Below, in pieces: positions 47,377 to 55,562 of a DNA stretch of 64,000 bases; position 1 is the stretch's first letter, and the number at the start of each line of letters is the position of its first letter. Origin of the DNA: Pedobacter sp. AJM (GTDB lineage: Bacteria; Bacteroidota; Bacteroidia; Sphingobacteriales; Sphingobacteriaceae); assembly GCF_002197755.1 (NCBI RefSeq), contig NZ_NHOT01000003.1, positions 248,001 through 312,000 on the forward strand. Reading direction: 5' to 3'. A program made the translations under genes and the position numbers. A model generated the notes under the pieces. That model was not told where the DNA came from and did not search any database. It was given only the letters and a program-made list of their open reading frames with translations.

Positions 47377-47740
47377 GAATGAATGAATAGTTATGATTTG
47401 TTGGTTTTTAACCCATCAGGCTACCTAAATCAGGTGCTTGTTAGGTGCCACAAAGATGGAATCATAGCATTAGGAATTTGGTTAGTCAGGGTTATGTTAT
47501 TGTTAACATATAGCGCGCTATTTTAACATAATATTAAAATTTTGCTCATTGTAAATCCTTTTAGCTGATCAAATAGCAGGTTTTTATTAATGGATATAAA
47601 CCTTTCAAGTTAAAGGATACGCACAAATGCTTTCAAATCCATTATAAATGCGATTAATAGTTATTGATAAGATAACATCAACTGCGTAATAAGTTAAAGA
47701 GACTTTACGTGCTTTGCGATGATTTAAATAGAATCTGAAT
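47377..47740. other. Divergent upstream region of susC and a small hypothetical gene
   Basis: 364 bases with no gene. It carries the dyad listed at 47502-47527. On the minus strand CATCTTTG, 81-88 bases before the susC ATG, is one mismatch from TAnnTTTG and could be the susC -7 element. The half nearest the small gene is AT-rich without other signals. Confidence 0.4.
47502..47527. promoter_or_regulatory. Dyad around TAGCGCGCTA upstream of susC
   Basis: A perfect 10-bp palindrome TAGCGCGCTA (47511-47520) is flanked by GTTAACATA on the left and TTTTAAC on the right, so the dyad extends to about 26 bp. On the minus strand ATGTTAA appears twice about 20 bp apart across it. GC-rich core in AT-rich DNA, about 130 bases ahead of susC, suggests an operator. 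Confidence 0.45.
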
Positions 47741-47983
47741 ATGCAAAATACGTCTTCAAAAATCAGTGCCGATCTTCAGGCCTTCATCAACAAATTTGAG
47801 CCTTCTAAATTTAAGGTCATGTCTAAAGGCATAGAAATCCGCGGGATTAACGATATACACCGAAATATTACTCATGCAAAAGAGATTATTGAAATGCTGG
47901 AGCTCAACCTTGAGGTTTCTCACAATGCGGAAATGTTAAGTTATAAGGGTTTTGAAGTGAATAACCTTCAGATAACTTTATAA
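47741..47983 (+). CDS. Small hypothetical protein, 80 aa
   Basis: Unrecognised. Soluble, no signal. Sequence includes KFEPSKFKVMSKGIEIRGIN and a helix AKEIIEMLELNLEVSHNAEM. Divergent from susC; 104 bp ahead of the PRC-barrel gene on the same strand, so possibly cotranscribed with it. Protein-like composition and a clean start support a real gene. Confidence 0.5.
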   Translation: MQNTSSKISADLQAFINKFEPSKFKVMSKGIEIRGINDIHRNITHAKEIIEMLELNLEVSHNAEMLSYKGFEVNNLQITL

Positions 47984-48087
47984 AACATTACTGCAGACAT
48001 TACCAAAAAATTAGTCGTTCTGCTCGTAAAACCTTTGCTTCTTTCGAGATGTTGTTTGAGTATACAAAGCTAAAATAACAGCAATTT

Positions 48088-48669
48088 ATGATGGAAGAAA
48101 ATAAAACAATCAACAGCAATTTACTTGAACTATCTACGAGCGATTATCGTTTAACTGAAGGTGAACAAAACATCAAAGGATGGAAAGTAAGAGGTGAAAG
48201 CGGCAGCATAATTGGTGAAGTAAATGATCTTTTATTTGATCCCGAAAACAATGTGGTGCGTTATATCTTAGTTACCCTTAAAAATATGGGCAACGAACTT
48301 GATGAAAAACCTATTCTGATTCCGATAGGTTTAGGAAATCTGCATGATCATGAAAATGTAGTCATTGTACCTGATTTTCATACCGATCAACTTCATGCCA
48401 TGCCATTGTATATTAAAGACGAAGTTACCCATCAACTGGAAGATACCATCAGGGATGTTATCGGTAGCCCTGCAGCGTTGAGAATGGAAGAAAAAATGAC
48501 TGAGCTGGATCGTAAGTCTTTTTATGACCACCATCATTTTGACCGGAACAGGTTCATGAAAAGAACATATAATAGTAATCAAGGTATATCTAGCGATGCT
48601 GATTCAACAGATCGTGTGGAAGAACGCAAGACCATTCATGAACTGATTGACCAATCGAAAATATCGTAA
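48088..48669 (+). CDS. PRC-barrel domain protein
   Basis: 193-aa cytoplasmic protein. The PRC-barrel lies at about 28-100 (KGWKVRGESGSIIGEVNDLL, VRYILVTLKN, KPILIPIGLGNLHDH). The remainder is polar, with a DHHHFDRNRFMKR segment. Such proteins in Bacteroidota are often stress-induced and may bind RNA or other proteins; no partner is evident. The start could be either of the two adjacent Met codons. Followed by a bidirectional hairpin. Confidence 0.85.
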   Translation: MMEENKTINSNLLELSTSDYRLTEGEQNIKGWKVRGESGSIIGEVNDLLFDPENNVVRYILVTLKNMGNELDEKPILIPIGLGNLHDHENVVIVPDFHTDQLHAMPLYIKDEVTHQLEDTIRDVIGSPAALRMEEKMTELDRKSFYDHHHFDRNRFMKRTYNSNQGISSDADSTDRVEERKTIHELIDQSKIS

Positions 48670-48674
48670 CCCAC

Positions 48675-48718
48675 CTTGCGAAGTCTTAAAGATCATTTTA
48701 ACTGAAAGACTTCGCAAG
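48675..48718. terminator. Hairpin between convergent genes
   Basis: CTTGCGAAGTCTT (48675-48687) pairs perfectly over 13 bp with AAGACTTCGCAAG (48706-48718). A further partial copy TTGCGAAGTC follows near 48733. It can stop transcription from both the PRC-barrel gene and the GAF-PAS gene, though the T-tract is short. Confidence 0.65.
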
Positions 48719-48773
48719 TTTCATACAGTGAATTGCGAAGTCCCCCCTTTCTGCTATTTGATACAAAATGACG

Positions 48774-50102
48774 TTAACGGTTTTCTATAATTTTATTGAT
48801 ACCGATAATGTGTGAGGCTCTTCCATGCATATCATATCTTGGCTTGCCAAATGCACTGATCCAGTGTACCGATCCATCTTTCCATTTCACTTCATATTCT
48901 GCCCGATATACACCATTATTTTCTATGGCATGTTCAACAGATTTTTTAATTTTTTGCCTGTATTTCGGTAACATGGCTTCGAAAAGATCAGGATAATTAA
49001 ATTGTTCATCAATATGATAACCATAATTCCGCTTAAACTGATCATTGGAAGTCATTTTTCCTGTAGCGAATTCTACTACAGTATATCCCATTTCACCGGC
49101 ATCAATGGCACTCATCAATACAACATTGGCTTCTTCGTTCAATTGCTTTGCAATAACCTGCTCAGTAATATCTGCCAGTATAAACATGATGCTGTTTCCG
49201 CCTGTTTCCAAGTTTTTGGTAAACTGCAGGGTTATATTAATGTATAAACTCCTAAGCTGGTTTTCATTCCATACCAATAGCCGTACTTCATGGCCGTGTA
49301 CGAGTTTTCCGGTCTCTTTTACGTTGTCTATTAACCGTAGAAAATCCTGATCTTCCAGATCTGGAATGACCAAAGAAAGCGGCTCACCTATTAGTGCTGA
49401 ATCTCGACCCAAAATATTCAGCAAAGTCTGGTTAGCCTGTTCAAAAACATGATTTTCTTCAGAAATAATACCAATGGCTACCGGAGCCTGCTGAAAAAGT
49501 ATTTCGAAATTATCCTGAAGACTTTCCAGATCACGGTTAGCTTTCGCAATTTGTTGCTGGTAATCTATCAATCCGGCATTTTGAGCTGCAATATTTTCGT
49601 TTTCAGAAATCAGATGACCGGCTTGCTCCCTTAATGCAGTCTGATTCATTACCAACTTTGCCAATCCGGCTAAAATCTCCTGCTTTTTTTCATCAAATTT
49701 CATTGGTTCATACCCCATCACACACAACGCACCAATTCGGTATCCATCATTGGTAATCAATGGTGCACCTGCATAAAAGCGTACCTTATATGGGTTATTC
49801 GCCAGTTCCGGTATATCAAAAACATCCTCAATAACAGTTATATCTTTACTTTTAATTACCTCATTGCAAAGACTATCTCGTTTATAAGATGAAACATCAT
49901 GATCAAATCCAATATTTGCCTTGAAAAATACCTCATCTTTATCTACAAAAGAGATTAGGCAAATCGGAAGATCAAAAATCCGGGTAGTCACTTCTGCCAA
50001 CTGGTCAAAAGTGGATTCAGCTGATGTGCCCAAAATTTGATAACGGTTAAGTGCTTTCAGCCTATCGGCTTCAGTTTGTGATGGGTAATTTGAATTTCTC
50101 AT
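48774..50102 (-). CDS. GAF-PAS-PAS sensory protein without output domain
   Basis: 442-aa cytoplasmic sensor. A GAF domain spans about 20-165 (STFDQLAEVTTRIFDLPICL, VRFYAGAPLITNDGYRIGAL), a coiled coil about 165-205, a first PAS about 205-315 (FEILFQQAPVAIGIISEENH) and a second PAS about 325-440 (MGYTVVEFATGKMTSNDQFK, YEVKWKDGSVHWISAFGKP). It ends GINKIIENR just after the second PAS, with no kinase, GGDEF or HTH. It must act through a partner protein. No partner is adjacent. Confidence 0.88.
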   Translation of the reverse strand: MRNSNYPSQTEADRLKALNRYQILGTSAESTFDQLAEVTTRIFDLPICLISFVDKDEVFFKANIGFDHDVSSYKRDSLCNEVIKSKDITVIEDVFDIPELANNPYKVRFYAGAPLITNDGYRIGALCVMGYEPMKFDEKKQEILAGLAKLVMNQTALREQAGHLISENENIAAQNAGLIDYQQQIAKANRDLESLQDNFEILFQQAPVAIGIISEENHVFEQANQTLLNILGRDSALIGEPLSLVIPDLEDQDFLRLIDNVKETGKLVHGHEVRLLVWNENQLRSLYINITLQFTKNLETGGNSIMFILADITEQVIAKQLNEEANVVLMSAIDAGEMGYTVVEFATGKMTSNDQFKRNYGYHIDEQFNYPDLFEAMLPKYRQKIKKSVEHAIENNGVYRAEYEVKWKDGSVHWISAFGKPRYDMHGRASHIIGINKIIENR

Positions 50103-50284
50103 ATTTTGTTGTTCGATATTTTGGTTATTGCAAAGTTTGTTTAAATCGTTTTAGCTAAATTACTACTGGTTATTCAGTAAAAATTATCCAAAGCATAAAG
50201 TCATGCGCCGGATTAATCTGAGCGCTCATATAAATTCAGCTTATTGATGTGGCTTTTCTTAATTAATTTTTTGCCAGCGGCATA

Positions 50285-50701
50285 TTAAGTTTTAAGTTTT
50301 GTTGATTCAGCGTTACTATTAATCGTTTTGTCAGAAAGTTCCTTTTTCGTTAGGGTAAGTGTACCGAATAATGAAACAGGAATAAAAAAAATCCATACAT
50401 CATTATCAATGGGACAGTTTGCAATCTCGATCCATCCGCTACTGGCCGCATCAGGATATAAGGTATAACTGCTCTCCATGTCTACATCACCGCTATTGTA
50501 GAGCCTGCAATTGCTGGTGTTGCCTACCCTTTGAAAACCGCATGCTGAGGTGCGATTACCTGGCGACCGGAGAAAGTAATTAAGGCCTTTGCCCGATTGT
50601 TCCGTGTAAAGCACATTACCAACCAGACAGCCCCTCGTTTGCGCAAACATCACGTTTGCACACCAAATGTTAATTAACAAAAATAAAATATTTTTTTTCA
50701 T
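50285..50701 (-). CDS. Small exported four-cysteine protein, copy A
   Basis: 138 aa, unrecognised family. Signal peptide about 1-20 (MKKNILFLLINIWCANVMFA). The mature part has Cys at about 25 (TRGCLVG), 54 (SACGFQR), 65 (SNCRLY) and 96 (IANCPIDND), then a hydrophobic segment VWIFFIPVSLFGTLTL followed by KK and a polar tail of about 25 residues. The order signal-GC-CG-C-CPxD-hydrophobic segment is shared with the gene at 51601-51963, so the two are paralogues. The C-terminal segment may be a membrane anchor or a sorting signal. Confidence 0.7.
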   Translation of the reverse strand: MKKNILFLLINIWCANVMFAQTRGCLVGNVLYTEQSGKGLNYFLRSPGNRTSACGFQRVGNTSNCRLYNSGDVDMESSYTLYPDAASSGWIEIANCPIDNDVWIFFIPVSLFGTLTLTKKELSDKTINSNAESTKLKT

Positions 50702-51600
50702 AAAATACCTAAAACGGTATGTATTAGCAATGTTTAAATAAAAAAATGGGAGATAAAGAAATATTCTGCTGATCGGCTAAAAGGAAAAGGATATTGGACA
50801 AATCTATACAAGATTAACCATTTTGGACTTATTAAACATACAAATAGTAGTCAGTGTTGTACGTAATGACTTTACCATGAAAATCACTAATAATCAAAAA
50901 TGATGTGCCAAATACCTTAAAGTGAATAAGAGCATTACTAAAACGAAATAGTAGCCAAAACAGCCATTTTTTATGACGCTAGCGGTAAAAGATGAATGAT
51001 ATGCTGTTTTTAATAAAAATATATGTGACAAGAAATTTATAGGCGGACATATAATAAAGCATACAGTAATGCCTGAACAGGCACAAAAAAACAGGGAAGG
51101 AACCACTCTCCCCTGCTATCATCAACTAAACTAAACTGTTTAAAATTAAACACAAGATAACAGACATCCAAAAAAAAAAGCAACAATGTTGCAATTAAAT
51201 GATTATTTGCTACATCCCCCCTATTCAAACGTGGCATTGATTCCTTAAAGAGTCAGTTCATATTAATGAAAACTAAATAGGATGAGTAAAAATAAGTTGT
51301 AAGATCAGCAATCATGCCCATAAGTCCAGATCTATATTTAAGTTTTTTGTATTTGCTATAATTTGATTTTAAAAAACCAATTTTCAAATCCCTTATTCAA
51401 TAGGTTTACACGCCTTAAGTTTTCGCTATATCATTATTGTACGCTTTTCAAAATCATCAGCTGCTTTTTTGAGTTTGAATAACCTAAACATGCCACAGCA
51501 GGCCTGTAAAAGGCAAAATGAATGAAAGGAATGGCTTATCAGGTGGGTACGCTCGATAGTTTTGTAAGTATTCAGATCACTATTATATGTCTTCTTACTT
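50702..51600. other. 900-base gene-poor AT-rich region
   Basis: Lies between the two divergent four-cysteine protein genes. Frames at 50894-51106 and 51037-51237 on the minus strand are hydrophobic by chance composition and are not called. The promoter of copy B is at the right end. No repeats were found. Confidence 0.4.
51557..51564 (+). promoter_or_regulatory. Possible -7 promoter element (TAnnTTTG)
   Basis: TAGTTTTG matches the consensus exactly and ends 36 bases before the ATG of the four-cysteine protein copy B. No clear -33 element. Confidence 0.4.
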
Positions 51601-51963
51601 ATGAAATCAATATCTAAAACGAGTTTTTTAATTGTTTTTTTTCTCCTGTTATCACATTATGGTTATACACAACCTATAGGTTGTCAGCCTTTAAATTCTA
51701 CCGAAATCTATACATCTAATGTTTTGGGTATTTGGGGTGGAACACCTTTACTACCAACCTGTGGTCCTACTTCAACTATTACCACGCAATATGCGGCAAA
51801 TGTTAGAATAAGGCCTAACCGGGGTTGCAATATTAACATACTTGGCGCCGGAAATGAGGTATATTACAATGTTGCTTACTGTCCGTTAGATGATTACCTG
51901 GTTTACTTTGGTTGTGGACTGGGCGTATTAGGCTTCAGAATGCTCTCCAGACGGCTGGCCTAA
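51601..51963 (+). CDS. Small exported four-cysteine protein, copy B
   Basis: 120 aa. Signal peptide about 1-23 (SFLIVFFLLLSHYGYTQ). Mature Cys at about 28 (PIGCQPL), 54 (PTCGPTS), 76 (NRGCNIN) and 94 (VAYCPLDDY), plus one in the hydrophobic tail VYFGCGLGVLGFRML that ends in SRRLA. The hydrophobic stretch plus arginines at the very C-terminus resembles a tail anchor or a sortase/exosortase-type sorting signal. It is a paralogue of copy A on the opposite strand 900 bp away. Function is unknown. Confidence 0.7.
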   Translation: MKSISKTSFLIVFFLLLSHYGYTQPIGCQPLNSTEIYTSNVLGIWGGTPLLPTCGPTSTITTQYAANVRIRPNRGCNINILGAGNEVYYNVAYCPLDDYLVYFGCGLGVLGFRMLSRRLA

Positions 51964-53051
51964 TACCGAATGATAAAAGAATGATACCACTGTATATTTC
52001 TCCGGCCCAAAAATTGGATAAAATTAGGAATCCGAAGAGGTAAACATTCTACGATATGAAGCAGAATGCTTCACGCTCTGGCTGCAAGCCTTCCTTCTCT
52101 CGCAATGTGCCCATAAAGAGAACATTGCGGGAAGGATTTTTTTATTTAATCGCGCCATACGAATCCATCAAAATGTTCGATCATTTTTGTTTAAATCTGC
52201 TTTTCCATTAAAAAAATCATTAGATTTTAATAAAAATATTTTCTTCAAACAGATCAATTCTTTAGCGGTATTCCTTTTGTTCAGTTTAAAAATCAAGCAA
52301 AAAAAATGCCTTTGGGCATTAATAATCTGGTCTTATAAAGCATTTCATGATTAACATATATAATAAATGGATTTAAGTAAAAGTATTGCGGCTGATTGTT
52401 GAATTTGTATCTTCCGGAACAACAGCTGAAAGGGCTGCTTTTTCACTTCCTATCTATACCATTGAAAATAGAAAATTACCCGGGATTACTCTTATTATGA
52501 CAATTTTGAAGAAGAGATAAATTGGAAGTGAGTCACCTGCAGCATGAGGAAATACAATCGTAAGTATTGATGCATTTAAAATGCAAATGCGATAAGACTT
52601 GCTTATCGCATCGCGGAAACATACTAGCGATGTTTAGTTGAGAGCATTGCTGTTTCTGTTTTAGTTAATGATAATACGAATGTAGTATTTTTAAGATTAT
52701 CATACAATCATAAAATACTGTTAAAGTATCCTAAAAAATACAATCAAAAAATATAATCCAACAAAAAAAATTATAAATAACTAAAATACAAATGCTTATA
52801 TAAAAACAATTATTAACTCAATTGATTTTGATTTGATTTTTATCAACAACTATATCTGGTTTCACCATATTTCGAGATGAATCTTCTTCTAACATATAGC
52901 ATAAATGTTTAATAAGATAAATGATACAGCCCCACAATAGATTTAATTGCCTTTAACGGCTATCTGAAATCTTTTTTCAACTCCCGAAAGAGATTTGCTT
53001 TATCATTCAAACAAAGCCTAACTTTTAGAGTTGTATTCAAAAATAAAATGA
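51964..53051. other. 1.1-kb AT-rich gene-free region with structured RNA signals
   Basis: The longest gene-free stretch of the window. The left part contains a hairpin pair with a terminator at 52058-52142 (separate entry), and 52587-52611 holds a 10-bp perfect hairpin ATGCGATAAG / CTTATCGCAT with a 5-base loop. From 52680 to 52980 the sequence is very AT-rich with no recognisable feature; the amylase promoter must be there. Confidence 0.45.
52058..52142 (+). terminator. Hairpin plus intrinsic terminator (possible small RNA end)
   Basis: GAAGCA/TGCTTC (52058-52072) forms a small hairpin. Then CCTTCC, a 6-base bulge and CGCAATGT (52089-52108) pair with ACATTGCG and GGAAGG (52122-52135), followed by ATTTTTTT. 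It ends a rightward transcript: either the long 3' end of the four-cysteine protein mRNA or a separate small RNA. Confidence 0.6.
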
Positions 53052-54539
53052 ATGGAAAATCATACAATGCTTCAATATTTCGAATGGTATTACCCTAAAG
53101 ATGGTAGCCTTTGGAGAAAAGTAAGTCAGGATGCAAAAGAATTAAAGGAAATGGGAATAGATTCAGTTTGGTTGCCGCCTGCCCATAAAGGGATGGATGG
53201 TACTGAATCTACAGGTTATGACTCTTATGATCTATACGATCTGGGTGAATTTGACCAAAAAGGAAGTATTGCTACCAAATACGGAACAAAAGAAGAATAT
53301 ATTGAGGCCGTAAAAACAGCAAAAGCGGCCGGGCTTCAGGTTTATGTAGATATTGTGCTCAACCACCTTGGTGGTGCCGACGACTTTGAACCGGTAATGG
53401 TAAGAAAGGTAAATCCCGAAAACCGCAACGAATTTATTTCAGAACCTTTTGAGATTGATGCCTATACCAGGTTTACCTACCCCGGCAGAAATGGCAAATA
53501 TTCTGAATTTAAATGGGATTACCAGTGTTTTACCGGTGTAGATTATGATGCCAGAACACAGGAAACAGCTATTTATAGCATTCAAAATCAATATGGCGAG
53601 GGTTGGGAAGAAGTAATAGATAACGAAAATGGCAACTACGATTACCTCATGTTAACCGACATAGATTTCAGAAACCCGGCGGTAAGAGCGGAACTGAAAA
53701 GATGGGGGAAATGGTTTTATGAAACGGTGGGTTTTGATGGTTTCAGACTGGATGCCATCAAACATATGCCGCATGCTTTCTTTAATGAGTGGCTGGATTA
53801 TCTCCGTGCAGAATTGAATGCAGAACTGTTTACCGTAGGTGAATACTGGTCGCCATATGATTTACAATCGATGCTGGATTATATTGAGGCCACAGAAGGA
53901 CGCATGTCGCTTTTTGATGCCTGTCTTCAGGCAAATTTTTCCAGGGCTTCCAAAGCAGGGGAAGAATTTGATCTTTCTACCATCTTAAACGGAAGTTTAG
54001 TTCAGGTACGTCCGGAACTCGCAGTTACACTGGTTGAAAACCACGATACACAACCGCTTCAATCCTTAGAACAAACGGTAGAACCCTGGTTCAGGGCACA
54101 TGCTTATGCCATTATTCTGCTACGCGAGGCGGGTTATCCATGTGTATTTTATTCTGATGTTTACGGATCTTCCTATACAGATAAAGGAACAGACGGAAAA
54201 GACCATGAAGTAACCATGCAATCGCTTCCGCAACTGGCGCAGTTATTACACTTAAGAAAAAACAAAGCCTACGGTTTTCAGCGAGATTATTTCGATCATG
54301 CGAGTTGCATTGGATGGACCAGGGCCGGTGATGAGGAACACCAGGGTTCGGGTGTCGCCGTAATCATGTCCAATGGTGAAGCAGGCACAAAACATATGGA
54401 AATGGGCGAGGCATTTGCCGGGCAAACCTTTACGGATTGTTTAGGTCATGTTGAGGGTGAAGTAACCCTTGATGAACATGGATGGGGCGAGTTCCGTTGT
54501 GATGCCGGTTCTGTATCAGTCTGGGCAGCTTGCGGTTAA
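53052..54539 (+). CDS. Cytoplasmic alpha-amylase, GH13 (subfamily 5 type)
   Basis: 495-aa glycoside hydrolase cleaving alpha-1,4 glucans inside the cell; no signal peptide. N-terminus MLQYFEWYYPKDGSLW and SVWLPPAHKG are typical of the liquefying/intracellular AmyS-like group. Catalytic residues: nucleophile Asp234 (FDGFRLDAIKHM), acid/base Glu264 (FTVGEYW), Asp332 (VENHDTQ); VDIVLNHLGGAD is conserved region I. The final about 90 residues are the C-terminal beta-domain. It probably mobilises glycogen or maltodextrins. Followed by a small gene 41 bp later. Confidence 0.94.
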   Translation: MENHTMLQYFEWYYPKDGSLWRKVSQDAKELKEMGIDSVWLPPAHKGMDGTESTGYDSYDLYDLGEFDQKGSIATKYGTKEEYIEAVKTAKAAGLQVYVDIVLNHLGGADDFEPVMVRKVNPENRNEFISEPFEIDAYTRFTYPGRNGKYSEFKWDYQCFTGVDYDARTQETAIYSIQNQYGEGWEEVIDNENGNYDYLMLTDIDFRNPAVRAELKRWGKWFYETVGFDGFRLDAIKHMPHAFFNEWLDYLRAELNAELFTVGEYWSPYDLQSMLDYIEATEGRMSLFDACLQANFSRASKAGEEFDLSTILNGSLVQVRPELAVTLVENHDTQPLQSLEQTVEPWFRAHAYAIILLREAGYPCVFYSDVYGSSYTDKGTDGKDHEVTMQSLPQLAQLLHLRKNKAYGFQRDYFDHASCIGWTRAGDEEHQGSGVAVIMSNGEAGTKHMEMGEAFAGQTFTDCLGHVEGEVTLDEHGWGEFRCDAGSVSVWAACG

Positions 54540-54580
54540 ACGACCAGGAAATTATTAAATGTCTCAAAAACGAAAAACTA

Positions 54581-54790
54581 ATGGAAAAATTTGAATTGAA
54601 CCTGAATGGACTGAACTATGATGTTCTTCCCCAGGATAACGGTACTTACCGGATTATGGATGGCGAAGAAAAAATTGGTGTCATTTATGCGGAACCTGGT
54701 GATGAGGGGCCGCAATGGAAAACGCTTGATGATCTCGATACCGATCTGGTTAACGATTTGGGCAAAGCCATTACAGATCATAATGCTTAA
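54581..54790 (+). CDS. Small hypothetical protein downstream of the amylase, 69 aa
   Basis: Acidic soluble protein: MEKFELNLNGLNYDVLPQDN, then KIGVIYAEPGDEGPQW and DDLDTDLVNDLGKAI. Start at the ATG at 54581; an earlier in-frame start overlapping the amylase stop would add 17 residues of weak composition. Likely cotranscribed with the amylase and ended by the hairpin at 54855. I have the impression that similar short proteins occur in related bacteria, but no function is known. Confidence 0.65.
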   Translation: MEKFELNLNGLNYDVLPQDNGTYRIMDGEEKIGVIYAEPGDEGPQWKTLDDLDTDLVNDLGKAITDHNA

Positions 54791-55113
54791 TAGCTTCAAT
54801 TAATCTCATCCGGTCTGGTCTGAGGTCTGAAAAGACAAAAGCGGTATTCCTATTGTCCATTGCATCAGCGGTTAAGCATTTGCAATGGACTTTTACATGA
54901 AATGCCACCTGACATTAGGAATTAGTTTCAGAAACCGAGATCCATTTAATAATTCGAAAATCCATTGCCTGATCGATCTATCAGTTTACACTAATTCGAT
55001 AATTATAAAACAATGTAAAGATCACATCGGTTGCTATAGATAATATTCCAATGGATAAACTTGTGTCTTCAACAAACATTTGTTGTACTATAACGCTCCT
55101 GATGAATTAGCCT
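54791..55113. other. Intergenic region containing a terminator
   Basis: About 320 bases. Apart from the hairpin at 54855-54890 nothing is recognised; the right half should carry the promoter of the holin-like gene. Confidence 0.4.
54855..54895 (+). terminator. Intrinsic terminator after the amylase operon
   Basis: GTCCATTGCA (54855-54864) pairs perfectly over 10 bp with TGCAATGGAC (54881-54890), followed by TTTTA. Confidence 0.7.
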
Positions 55114-55503
55114 ATGATAGATAAAAAAATAAGAGAAGCGGAAATCCTTTATGAAGAATTAAAAGATAGTGCAACTTTACAACTGGAATTATTGAGGTTA
55201 GATGCCATACATTATATTGCCAAACTTAGCGCCAATCTGATCACGAATATATTTACCTTAATTTGCGCCATTTTAGCTTTTCTGTTCGGTACCGTTACAT
55301 TAGGTTTTCTATTTTCAGATTTATTAAACAGTTACACATTGGGCTTTGGCGGACTTACCTTATTCTACCTATTAGTTGCCATAGCGACAATCAAAAAGGC
55401 AAACTTTATAGAAGCCATCATTATTAATTTTACCATCCGGAAATTTTTATTGACCAAAGGAAATAAAAACGATGGATATCATAACCCGTTGGATCCTGAG
55501 TAA
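55114..55503 (+). CDS. Small membrane protein, phage-holin-like family
   Basis: 129 aa with two membrane helices (about 43-65, ITNIFTLICAILAFLFGTVT, and 73-93, LGFGGLTLFYLLVAIATI), preceded by an amphipathic helix (EAEILYEELKDSATLQLELL). This layout matches the putative actinobacterial-holin-X/phage_holin_3_6 type found on many chromosomes, where it is not lytic. It lies 59 bp ahead of the MscS gene on the same strand; both would affect the envelope. Confidence 0.65.
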   Translation: MIDKKIREAEILYEELKDSATLQLELLRLDAIHYIAKLSANLITNIFTLICAILAFLFGTVTLGFLFSDLLNSYTLGFGGLTLFYLLVAIATIKKANFIEAIIINFTIRKFLLTKGNKNDGYHNPLDPE

Positions 55504-55562
55504 AGCAACTTAAAGGGAGATCAAGGCTATTATCTATATTAAAAACGAATACCATTATTACA

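Noticed and set aside
51037..51237. 66-codon hydrophobic minus-strand frame
   Set aside because: T-rich DNA gives hydrophobic codons by chance; no signal-peptide or family pattern and no nearby partner.
53052..54539. Membership of the amylase in a starch utilisation locus
   Set aside because: No susC/susD or other starch genes adjoin it, and it has no export signal, so it is treated as an intracellular enzyme.
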